Positions 36,770 to 43,765 of a DNA stretch of 64,000 bases are shown here, piece by piece. How positions within the stretch are numbered: the first letter of the stretch is position 1; each line of letters opens with the position of its first letter. Source of the DNA: Bin103 sp002238925 (GTDB taxonomy: Bacteria; Spirochaetota; Spirochaetia; SZUA-6; Bin103). The DNA lies in assembly GCA_965208065.1 (NCBI GenBank), contig OZ242313.1, forward strand, positions 3,844,001 to 3,908,000. Direction: 5' to 3'. Below the pieces are notes generated by a model. That model did not search any database. It was given only the letters and a program-made list of their open reading frames with translations, and was not told the origin of the DNA. The translations under genes and the position numbers were made by a program.

Positions 36770-37468
36770 GATCGTGGCTGACGACGCCGCCACGCGAAGG
36801 GCGGTGCTCGACCGGCTGCTGCCGCTGCAGCGCGAGGACTTCGCCGGCATTTTCAAGGCCATGGACGGCTTCCCGGTCACCGTGCGCCTGTTCGACCCGC
36901 CGCTGCACGAGTTCGTGCCCAAGACCGAGGCCGACGCCGAGGCGCTGGCCAACGCCTCCGGGGTGCCGCTCGACCGCCTCAAGGCCAAGATCGAGTCGTT
37001 GCACGAGATGAACCCGATGCTCGGCCACCGCGGCTGCCGGCTCGGCATTACCTACCCCGAAATCTACGACATGCAGGTGCGCGCCATCATGGAGGCGGCG
37101 TGCGCGGTGGCGGCCGGCGGCGCCGGCGTGCTGCCGGAGATCATGATCCCGCTGGTCGGCACGCTCGAGGAACACAGCCGCCTGCGCGAGCGCGCCGAGA
37201 AGGTGGCCGCCGACGTGCTGGCCTCCGCGGACGCCAAGGTCGAGTACCAGATCGGCACCGTGGTGGAGATGGGCGTGCAGCGCGGCCGCGCCACCAAGCC
37301 GGACCTGAAGGTGGGCATCTGCGGCGTGGGCGGCGGCGACCCGTCGTCAATCGAGTTCTGCTACCAGGCGGGCATGAACTACGTCTCCTGCTCCCCCTAC
37401 CGCGTCCCCATCGCCCGCCTCGCCGCCGCCCACGCCGTCCTCGGCATCTCGCCGTAACGGCTTACGGC
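36770..37468 (+). pseudogene. Displaced ppdK 3' fragment with an internal deletion
   Basis: A second copy of ppdK codons from RRAVLDRLLPLQREDF to LGISP and 11 bases beyond the stop, in the same orientation as the intact gene. An in-frame deletion removes 68 codons (204 bases), including GTNDLTQMMFGYSRDD. It lies between two TCGGCACC octamers that in the intact gene are at about 33674 and 33878, one of which remains. The active-site segment has changed from GICGEHGG to GICGVGGG. From GTG 36774 it could still yield 227 residues, but not an active enzyme. It forms the right edge of the island. Confidence 0.93.
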
Positions 37469-37579
37469 GTGGTCGAAGCCTCGTTCCAATGGTCTGACAG
37501 TCTATGCGCGGCTGAAGCCACGACACCCTGTCCTCGGATCCGGGACTCGCAGGTCCTGGTCCATCCCGGCCGGTAACGG

Positions 37580-38290
37580 TTACGAACGCGTGGCCGAATC
37601 GATCACGTGTTCGATTCGGTTCAGGTAGCGCAGCCGTCGGCCTTCCGAGTCCATCGAGATTCGGGTGATTCCGGTGTTGTCGTGGGTGAAGCGCGCATAT
37701 CTCACGTCCTGAGGGACGCCGAACAGCGCGCCGACAAGACTGGAACCAGACCCACCGTGCAGGATGGCGGCGACCCGCTGCTCCGATTCCGCGTGGTGTG
37801 CTTCCAGGTGGGCGATAAACGACAGCGCGCTGCGATGGGCCAGATCCAGCATCGCTTCGTCTCCGTCCCAGCCATGGAACCACCATCCCTGGTCGGTGAC
37901 GTCGGCGGGCAGCACGAAGCGGGGAAACCTCTCGCCTATTTCCTCTCGAGTCATTCCCGTGAGTTGAACGCTGGGGCCGGCGTCGCGCGGTTCCCACACG
38001 CCGCCCCACTCGTGAAGTCCAACGAACACGTGGGGCGAGAGATCGAGTAGCGTGCCGATGATCTGTGCCGTCTGCAAGGTTCGCAGCATCGGCCCGCAGT
38101 AGAGCCTGGTGATGCCCTCGTCCTTGAGTAACTCGCCGGCCAAACGCGCCTGCATCTCGCCGAGATCGGTAAGCGGCGGATCCGCCATGCGCGGCGCGGC
38201 CGCCGCAGGCGAGGTGTGCGGATGCTCGACCAGTGCCTGCTTGCGCAGGTTGTTGGCCGACTGCCCGTGCCTGATGAGATACAGTTCCAT
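37580..38290 (-). CDS. Histidine phosphatase family protein
   Basis: A 236-residue protein of the phosphoglycerate-mutase-like superfamily. ATG 38290 places the catalytic motif at the N-terminus: MELYLIRHGQSANN (RHG, His8). Other motifs are DPPLTDLGEMQARLAGELL, YCGPMLRTLQTAQIIG (second Arg), LHEWGGVWEP with the acid residue, and AILHGGSGSSLVGAL with the second His. It is a phosphomonoesterase or mutase; the substrate is undetermined. It lies downstream of the sigma-factor gene on the same strand, separated by a strong hairpin. Confidence 0.87.
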   Translation of the reverse strand: MELYLIRHGQSANNLRKQALVEHPHTSPAAAAPRMADPPLTDLGEMQARLAGELLKDEGITRLYCGPMLRTLQTAQIIGTLLDLSPHVFVGLHEWGGVWEPRDAGPSVQLTGMTREEIGERFPRFVLPADVTDQGWWFHGWDGDEAMLDLAHRSALSFIAHLEAHHAESEQRVAAILHGGSGSSLVGALFGVPQDVRYARFTHDNTGITRISMDSEGRRLRYLNRIEHVIDSATRS

Positions 38291-38324
38291 GTCGGCGAAC
38301 GATAATCGGGACTGGGGAGGCCAT

Positions 38325-38353
38325 GCCAGCCGCTCCGGAGGGGAGCGGCTGGC
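38325..38353. repeat. Perfect 12-bp inverted repeat
   Basis: GCCAGCCGCTCC (38325-38336) and GGAGCGGCTGGC (38342-38353) flank a five-base loop. It lies between the sigma-factor gene and the histidine phosphatase start. There is no T-run, so it may be a transcription barrier, an RNA-stabilising end, or a REP-like element. Confidence 0.85.
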
Positions 38354-38361
38354 GGCAGGTC

Positions 38362-38394
38362 TTACGCCGAGTTGGCGAAGGCCTCCAGGTGTTG
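38362..38394 (-). repeat. Second copy of the last ten codons of the sigma-factor gene
   Basis: On the minus strand this reads QHLEAFANSA followed by TAA, the same ten residues that end the sigma factor at 38447, with only synonymous differences. The two copies are 85 bases apart. The intervening bases do not encode sigma-factor sequence. Confidence 0.8.
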
Positions 38395-38446
38395 TGTGCG
38401 CCAGAGGGACGCGCAACGGGCGCCGGGCATAGTCAATTCGGCGGCT

Positions 38447-39349
38447 CTATGCCGAGTTGGCGAAGGCCTCCAGATGCTGGCTTCGGGAGGGGTGGCGCAG
38501 GCGGCGCAGGGCCTTCTTCTCGATCTGGCGGATGCGCTCCTTGGTAAGAGAGTAGCGCGAGCCGATCTCCTTCAGCGACAGCGGCTGCTTGCCGTTGAGG
38601 CCGAAGCGGCGCACGATGATGTCGGCTTCCTTCTCGGTGAGCGTGGACAGCACCTTGTTGATCTGGTCCTTGAGCGCGCTGTCGTAGGCTTGGTCCTCCG
38701 GCGACTGATACTCGGAATCGGCCACGAAGTCGCCGATGCTGGAGGCGTCGCGGTCGGTCCCAACCGGGCTGTCGAGCGACACCAGGTCGCGCGAGATGCT
38801 GACCAGCGACTCGACGTGCGCGGGGGCCATGTCCACTTCCTTCGCCACCGAGGCGAGGTTGGGCTCGGCGGAACGGTCGCCCTGCAACTGCTTGCGGGCC
38901 TTCTCGATCTGCACCAGTTCGTTGGCGCGGTTCAGCGGCAGGCGGATCATGCGCGACTTCTCGCACACCGCCTTGAGGATCGCCTGGCGAATCCACCACA
39001 CCGCGTAGGAGATGAAGTGGTATCCCTTGGTCACGTCGAACCGCTCGACGGCGTTCATCAGGCCGATGTTGCCTTCGCTGATCAGGTCGATCAGCGGCAA
39101 GCCCTGGTTCTGATACTTCTTGGCGACGTTGACCACGAAGCGCAGATTGGCCCGCACCAAGTGTTCCTTGGCGGGCTCGTCCCCATCACGGGCACGGGTG
39201 GCCAGGTCGACTTCCTGCTCGCGGGTGAGCAACGGGATCCGGTTGATGTCGCGCAGGTACAACGACAGTACGCTGTCGTCGCCGCTGTCCGCGGTGGAGC
39301 GCTGCCGGGTGGTGGTCTTACGCGCGCTTGCTGACTTTCTCTGAGGCAT
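38447..39349 (-). CDS. RpoS-like (group 2) sigma-70 family sigma factor
   Basis: A 300-residue sigma factor without region 1.1 and without the long spacer of primary sigma factors. Region 1.2/2: DSVLSLYLRDINRIPLLTREQE, LRFVVNVAKKYQNQGLPLIDLISEGNIGLMNAVERFD and the -10 recognition/melting helix YHFISYAVWWIRQAI. Region 3: RMIRLPLNRANELVQIEKARKQL. Region 4: LTEKEADIIVRRFGLNGKQPLSLKEIGSRYSLTKERIRQIEKKALRRLR, the helix-turn-helix. The architecture fits RpoS or another alternative group 2 factor. It is preceded by a near-perfect sigma-54 promoter, as is rpoS of Borrelia. ATG 39349 follows AAAGGA at seven bases. Confidence 0.88.
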   Translation of the reverse strand: MPQRKSASARKTTTRQRSTADSGDDSVLSLYLRDINRIPLLTREQEVDLATRARDGDEPAKEHLVRANLRFVVNVAKKYQNQGLPLIDLISEGNIGLMNAVERFDVTKGYHFISYAVWWIRQAILKAVCEKSRMIRLPLNRANELVQIEKARKQLQGDRSAEPNLASVAKEVDMAPAHVESLVSISRDLVSLDSPVGTDRDASSIGDFVADSEYQSPEDQAYDSALKDQINKVLSTLTEKEADIIVRRFGLNGKQPLSLKEIGSRYSLTKERIRQIEKKALRRLRHPSRSQHLEAFANSA

Positions 39350-39386
39350 GACTTATTCCTTTCTCTTCCTTGTTCAATCAGCTATA

Positions 39387-39403
39387 GGCAATTTTCGTGC
39401 CAA
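39387..39403 (-). promoter_or_regulatory. Sigma-54 (RpoN) promoter of the RpoS-like gene
   Basis: The minus strand reads TTGGCACGAAAATTGCC, an exact match to the -24/-12 consensus TTGGCACG-N4-TTGC, with GG and GC ten bases apart. Transcription should start near 39376, giving a leader of about 27 bases before ATG 39349. Twelve fixed bases are not expected by chance in 64 kb, and the position and orientation are right. Such promoters need an enhancer-binding activator. Confidence 0.92.
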
Positions 39404-39441
39404 CAGGGAACACGTCCAAGGGTGGGCTTATTTGTTTGTTA

Positions 39442-39478
39442 TAACGAATCTTAACGAAAGATTACGGCAACCGTAATC
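39442..39478. promoter_or_regulatory. Candidate enhancer site: palindrome plus phased direct repeats
   Basis: GATTACGGCAACCGTAATC (39460-39478) is a perfect inverted repeat with 8-base arms. Next to it TAACGAA occurs at 39442 and 39452, exactly one helical turn apart. The group lies about 40-75 bases upstream of the sigma-54 promoter at 39387-39403, within the usual range for NtrC-family binding sites. Confidence 0.55.
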
Positions 39479-39617
39479 GATTTGCCGAACGCGCACTGGG
39501 TAACAATGACCCGTTCAGACCGTTACTTGGTGCAAACTGGATCATTTTGAACCACCACGGGGGCGCTACACGGGTAGAAATGCGCCCAAAGCACACGAAT
39601 CCCTCGCGGCGGCGTTG

Positions 39618-40352
39618 TTAGCAGCCGATGGCGATCTCCCCGCTGGTGGGAATGCGGCCACAGCATACCACGTAGGGCAGTGCGCTGCCACACAGACAGG
39701 GATCGGCCGGCGAAGGGCGGCGCCCGCGCACAAAGTCCACGGCGATTGCGGTGCCCGGCGGCTCACTCGGCAGGCGCAGCAGCGGAAACGGAATCTGCAG
39801 GTTCATGAACAGTTCACGGCGCTGTTCGGCGCTGAGGCCATCCAGCACGCCTCCGCGCAGCAGCGCCGTGAAGTGCCCCCACAACAGGTCGCGCAGCATG
39901 TCCGACTCGGCGGGACCGAGCGGCAGCCGTCCGCCGGCGTCGACGTAGCGGGACAGTTGCAGGGAGTGAAACGCACGCCAGTCGTCCAGAATCCGGTGGT
40001 GCTGGCGCGGCATGCCGTAGTCGTTGCTGCAGCGCCGGATGAGACGTGCCAGCGGCGCCTGCTTGCGGGTCCTCTGCGCATCCACCCAGCAGCGCAGCGC
40101 GGCATCGCGGCGGCCCAGCCGAGCGCATGCGAACCCCAGCGCGCGCAATGCGGCCGCCAGTTCCGAACGCTCGCTGGCCGGGCACTCGGCCACCGCGGCG
40201 GTGAGCAGCTGCAAAGCCTGACGATTGCGGTGACGCCGCAGGGCGCGCCGTCCGTTGCGGAACTGTTGCCTCCACAAACCTCGCCGCCACGGCGCTGTTC
40301 GGCGTGGCTCTCCCACGCCCCGAAGATACCTAGCTGACCGTCCGCCGGCCAC
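39618..40352 (-). CDS. SEC-C motif protein with TPR-like helices
   Basis: A protein of up to 244 residues. Residues 34-105 look like helical TPR-type repeats (ALQLLTAAVAECPASE, AALRALGFACARLGRRDAALRCW). The C-terminus carries a SEC-C zinc-binding motif, DPCLCGSALPYVVCCG, with CxC...CC ligands. The start is uncertain: GTG 40352 is the first, but the initial 30 Arg-rich residues are not family-like. SEC-C domains occur in SecA and many uncharacterised proteins. No function can be assigned. It lies divergent to groES. Confidence 0.65.
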   Translation of the reverse strand: MAGGRSARYLRGVGEPRRTAPWRRGLWRQQFRNGRRALRRHRNRQALQLLTAAVAECPASERSELAAALRALGFACARLGRRDAALRCWVDAQRTRKQAPLARLIRRCSNDYGMPRQHHRILDDWRAFHSLQLSRYVDAGGRLPLGPAESDMLRDLLWGHFTALLRGGVLDGLSAEQRRELFMNLQIPFPLLRLPSEPPGTAIAVDFVRGRRPSPADPCLCGSALPYVVCCGRIPTSGEIAIGC

Positions 40353-40383
40353 CGCGGACGCGCTGCGCGAGGCTCGGTTTCGG

Positions 40384-40413
40384 TTGACGCCAATTTCTCC
40401 GCGTCCGTATATT
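40384..40413 (+). promoter_or_regulatory. Sigma-70-type promoter of groES
   Basis: TTGACG (40384-40389) and TATATT (40408-40413) with an 18-base spacer stand about 55 bases before the groES start. No CIRCE element (TTAGCACTC-N9-GAGTGCTAA) is present, so HrcA control is not indicated. A GTGAGC/GCTCAC inverted repeat (40417-40422, 40459-40464) spans the leader. Confidence 0.65.
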
Positions 40414-40471
40414 GCGCGTGAGCCTTACTTATCAAATCAACTTCATTTATTGCTCACAGGAGGGTATAGCC

Positions 40472-40735
40472 ATGACCATCAAGCCTCTCGGCGACCGCGT
40501 ATTGGTCAAGGTCGAGGAAGCCGACCAGAAGACGGCCGGCGGTATCTACATTCCGGACACGGCCCAGGAAAAGACCCAGAACGGGGTAGTGTTGGCGATT
40601 GGCGACGACGAGGAAATCAGCGTCAAGATCGACGACAAGATCATCTATGACAAGTACGCCGGCACCGCGGTCAAGGTGGGCGACGAGGAGCAGCTGATTC
40701 TCAAGGCTGCGGACATCCTCGCGGTGTACAGTTAG
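40472..40735 (+). CDS. groES: Co-chaperonin GroES
   Basis: An 87-residue protein of the short 10-kDa type: MTIKPLGDRVLVKVEE, then the mobile loop KTAGGIYIPDTAQEKTQNG with its hydrophobic IPD tripeptide that docks on GroEL, and ILKAADILAVYS at the end. The start is fixed by AGGAGG eight bases upstream of ATG 40472. groEL does not follow; a terminator comes immediately after. Separate groES and groEL are common in spirochaetes. Confidence 0.96.
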   Translation: MTIKPLGDRVLVKVEEADQKTAGGIYIPDTAQEKTQNGVVLAIGDDEEISVKIDDKIIYDKYAGTAVKVGDEEQLILKAADILAVYS

Positions 40736-40757
40736 CGACCCGCTCCGTTACCAACGA

Positions 40758-40784
40758 AGCCCGTCACGCGACGGGCTTTTTTTT
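40758..40784 (+). terminator. Intrinsic terminator of groES
   Basis: AGCCCGTC (40758-40765) and GACGGGCT (40770-40777) form a perfect eight-base-pair stem with a four-base loop (ACGC), followed by eight T residues in all. It lies 23 bases after the groES stop. Confidence 0.95.
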
Positions 40785-40830
40785 GCGCCCGCACGCCTCA
40801 CTGTACGCCCGCGGCGCCCGCGGGCCGCGA

Positions 40831-43344
40831 TCAGCGTGCGAGGTACTCGCCTACCTTCTTCACCAGGTCGGCGCCCGGCAGCGTCTCCAGGTGCACGTCC
40901 GGCAGCGACTGCAGGAACGCGGCCCCGTAGCTCTTGCGCGCCAGCCGCACGTCCAGAAACAGCACCACGCCGCGGTCGTCGTGACGCCGGATCAGGCGCC
41001 CGAAACCCTGCCGTACGCGCATCACGGCGCGCGGCAGGGTGAGCGCATGAAACGGGTCGGCGCCGCCCTCGGCTACCCGCGCCATCTGCGCCGCCGCCAC
41101 CGGATGGCTCGGCACGGTGAACGGCAGGCGGCAGATCACTACCAGGCTGAGCGCTTCGCCGGGCGCATCGATGCCCTCCCAGAACGAATCGGTAGCCAGC
41201 AGTACGCTCGCGGTGTCGCCGCGGAACCGGTCCAGCAGGCGGTGGCGGTCGTCGTCGCCCTGGCGCAGCACGGTGATGCCATCGGCGGCCAGCGGCTCGG
41301 CCACCTGGCGAAACGACCGGTCCAGCATCGCGTAGGAGGTGAACAGCACCAGCGCCCGGCCCCGGCTGGCCTGCAGCAGCGCGATTAGGTAGCGGCCAAG
41401 CCACGCCTGGTGCTCGGCGGCGGTCGGCTCCGGGGCATCGATCGGAATGCCGACCATGGCCTGCTCGCGGTAGGCAAACGGCGACGGGTACTGCTCGGTG
41501 AACACCGGCCGCGAAGTGACGTCGGCAAGCCCCACCCGGCCGCACCAGAACGCAAAGTCGCCGGCCACGGTCAGCGTGGCCGAGGTCAGCACCACGCTCG
41601 GATAGCGATCGAAGATTGCCGCGCGCATCAGCGGCGCCACCTCTACCGGCGTCACCACCAGCCGCGCCGCCGTAGTGCCGTCGCGGCGCCGGAATCCTTC
41701 AACCCAGCGCACCACGCTGCCCGCCAGCGGGCCGTCTTGACGCGGAGACACCGTGCTGAGGCGCTCGCACAGTTGGGCGGCGGCGCGCATGCGGCGTGCC
41801 TGAATGCGCAGCTCCACCGCGTCGGTGTCGTCGCGTTCGGCCGGTTCGACGGCGTCCAGCGCCGCGGACACCGCGCCGGCGAGGCCAGTCAGCGTCGCCC
41901 GGGCCGCGTCCAGCACCTCCACGAGGCTGCCGTCGCCCGGCACGTCCAACACCGCCGCCGGTTCGCCTACCAGATGGCGCGCGGCCGTGCGCTCCAGCCG
42001 GCCGGCCAAGCGGCGAAGCTCTTCCACCTGCGCCACCACCAACTGCACGTCGCGGCCGGCGCTGGCGAACCATTCGGCGCGGCGCGGCACCAGCCCACGG
42101 CGGCGGCCGTGGCGGGAACTGACCAGCCGGCCCGCGAGGCGTTCCAGCCCGGTGCGTGCGAGCCGCTGCGAGAAGAACGATGCGGCGTTGCTCTCGATGG
42201 CGTGCGCCTCGTCGAACACGATGCGGCGGAATCCGGGCAGCACGGCGGCGCTGGCCAGCGCATCGCGCCCGCCGCCCCCGGCCAGGCGAATTGCCAGGTC
42301 GGCGAACAGCAGGTGGTGGTTCACTACCAGCAGGCGCGCCGCCGCCGCCTCGCGGCGCGCGCGCAGCACGAAACACGCCTCCCGGTCGGGACAGCGCAGC
42401 GCGTTGCAGGCGTCGCCCTCCGAGCACACCAGGTCCCAGGTGGCGGCCGCGGTCGGCAGCGGCAGGTCGCTGCGGCTGCCGGTGGGGCTGGCCAGGGACC
42501 ACTCGTAAATGGCGCGCACCTCGCCGGCCGCGGCCGCGTCGAGCGGACTCTCCGCGCCGCCTGACGGCAGCCCCTGGGCGTCGGCGTGCGCCTCGCGCAG
42601 GCGGCGCAGACACAGGTAGTTGCCGCGGCCCTTGACCAGGCAGCTCTTCACCTCGGTGCCGAGCATGCGCTGTACCAGCGGCAGGTCATGCGCCATGAGC
42701 TGTTGCTGCAGGTTGATGGTAGCGGTGGATACCACTACCCGCTCGTCGTTGGCATCCGCCCACGCCACCGCCGGTACCAGGTAGGCGAGCGACTTGCCGA
42801 TGCCGGTGCCCGCCTCGGCCGCCACGATCACCTCATCGTTGAACGCGTCGCAAGCCGCCTGCAAGAGCGATATCTGGCCCGAGCGCTGCTCGAACCCGGG
42901 ATGCATCCGCTGCAGCACGCCGCCCGCGCGCAGCGTATCGGCCAGCCGCCGCGTGTCGAGCGGCCGGCGTTCGCGGCGCGGCGCCGGCTCGGCGACCACG
43001 TAGATGCGGGTCACCTCATTGTCGACAATGCAGAACCCCTTGCCCTGGTCCCCGACCCAGCCGGCAACGCTCAGATCGGCGCCGCTCGGTTGCAGCACAC
43101 CGGAGGGGTGGTTGTGGATAAGCAGATCGGCTCCGTCGACGTAGGGGGCGAGCACCGGCACCTCGCGGTGATTGCCGCGTGCGGCAATGGTCACGGTGCG
43201 CACCAGGCCGTCGCCGTCGCAGTTGCCGACGCAGAACACCTCCTGGCCGTCCGCCTCCGCGATGGCGGCACGCAGCGCGGCGGCCGCCGCCGGGGTCAGC
43301 CACGCGCCGACTTCCATCGGGCGCCGGCCGCCGCCGCGCCTCAT
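40831..43344 (-). CDS. DinG-family helicase with N-terminal JAB/MPN-like domain
   Basis: An 837-residue fusion. Residues 1-120 have a JAB (RadC-like) domain with the metalloprotease motif LLIHNHPSGVLQPSGADLSVA (HxHPSG...SxxD). The helicase follows: EQRSGQISLLQAACDAF, Walker A EAGTGIGKSLAYLVP, DEAH box VFDEAHAIES, four Cys for an iron-sulfur cluster (GNYLC, GDAC, LRC, REAC), and motifs V-VI (LATDSFWEGIDAPGEAL, QGFGRLIRRHDDRGV). It is an XPD-like 5'-3' helicase that would unwind R-loops or D-loops. The JAB domain could remove a protein or peptide isopeptide bond or simply be structural. Confidence 0.87.
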   Translation of the reverse strand: MRRGGGRRPMEVGAWLTPAAAAALRAAIAEADGQEVFCVGNCDGDGLVRTVTIAARGNHREVPVLAPYVDGADLLIHNHPSGVLQPSGADLSVAGWVGDQGKGFCIVDNEVTRIYVVAEPAPRRERRPLDTRRLADTLRAGGVLQRMHPGFEQRSGQISLLQAACDAFNDEVIVAAEAGTGIGKSLAYLVPAVAWADANDERVVVSTATINLQQQLMAHDLPLVQRMLGTEVKSCLVKGRGNYLCLRRLREAHADAQGLPSGGAESPLDAAAAGEVRAIYEWSLASPTGSRSDLPLPTAAATWDLVCSEGDACNALRCPDREACFVLRARREAAAARLLVVNHHLLFADLAIRLAGGGGRDALASAAVLPGFRRIVFDEAHAIESNAASFFSQRLARTGLERLAGRLVSSRHGRRRGLVPRRAEWFASAGRDVQLVVAQVEELRRLAGRLERTAARHLVGEPAAVLDVPGDGSLVEVLDAARATLTGLAGAVSAALDAVEPAERDDTDAVELRIQARRMRAAAQLCERLSTVSPRQDGPLAGSVVRWVEGFRRRDGTTAARLVVTPVEVAPLMRAAIFDRYPSVVLTSATLTVAGDFAFWCGRVGLADVTSRPVFTEQYPSPFAYREQAMVGIPIDAPEPTAAEHQAWLGRYLIALLQASRGRALVLFTSYAMLDRSFRQVAEPLAADGITVLRQGDDDRHRLLDRFRGDTASVLLATDSFWEGIDAPGEALSLVVICRLPFTVPSHPVAAAQMARVAEGGADPFHALTLPRAVMRVRQGFGRLIRRHDDRGVVLFLDVRLARKSYGAAFLQSLPDVHLETLPGADLVKKVGEYLAR

Positions 43345-43469
43345 CAGTCCTGGCTCCTGGCCCGCATCGGTGCTGGCACTCTATGGCGTGCGCCGGCCAT
43401 CGACAAGGTCACGGCGGCCGGATGATGCGCCCGGAGCAAGGGACGGGCGGGCACGTACGGGGACGCGTG

Positions 43470-43496
43470 TTGACCGGGGCAACTCCGGCATAGTAC
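43470..43496 (+). promoter_or_regulatory. Possible promoter of the lysine operon
   Basis: TTGACC (43470-43475) and TAGTAC (43491-43496) lie directly before the riboswitch, but the spacer of 15 bases is short. It is the only candidate seen between the divergent helicase gene and the riboswitch. Confidence 0.3.
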
Positions 43497-43512
43497 TCAT
43501 AGCGCTACATCA

Positions 43513-43691
43513 CAGGATCAGTAGAGGAGCGGCCTTCAAAAGTAGGCCCGGCGGATGGTTGGATCCAAGCGCCGGGAACTCCGAAAGGGATGGGCCGCCG
43601 AAGCGAACCGCCGCCAATCCGGCGTCCGCTGGTCGCCGGGGCTAAATCCTCGGGACTGTCACCCGCTGCGGGTGGAGCGCTATGAGGCCTG
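43513..43691 (+). ncRNA. Lysine riboswitch (L-box)
   Basis: The conserved core elements appear in order. P1 forms from CAGGATCAGTAG (43513-43524) and CTATGAGGCCTG (43680-43691). AGAGG-AGC follows, then AAGTAGG, CCGAAAGGG (43581-43589), GGGCCGCCGAAG near 43594-43603, GGACTGTCAC (43653-43662) and GGTGGAGCGCTA closing the five-way junction. The motif set is that of the lysine-sensing L-box, aligned from memory. It is followed after 74 bases by asd and the lysine/diaminopimelate genes, which confirms the ligand. Lysine binding should switch expression off. The mode, termination or start-site blocking, is not obvious; a GGCG/CGCC-rich stem may form at 43700-43725. Confidence 0.93.
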
Positions 43692-43765
43692 TCTCCGGTG
43701 TGGCGAGCCCGCCGCGCCTCCCGCCCGCAGCGACCGCAAACCGATCCGAAAGCGAGGTGCTCAAG

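Noticed and set aside
38325..38353. Intrinsic terminator of the sigma-factor gene
   Set aside because: The stem is perfect but has no T-run on the minus strand; listed as an inverted repeat instead.
40417..40464. Possible CIRCE heat-shock operator before groES
   Set aside because: The inverted repeat is GTGAGC/GCTCAC with a 36-base gap, not TTAGCACTC-N9-GAGTGCTAA.
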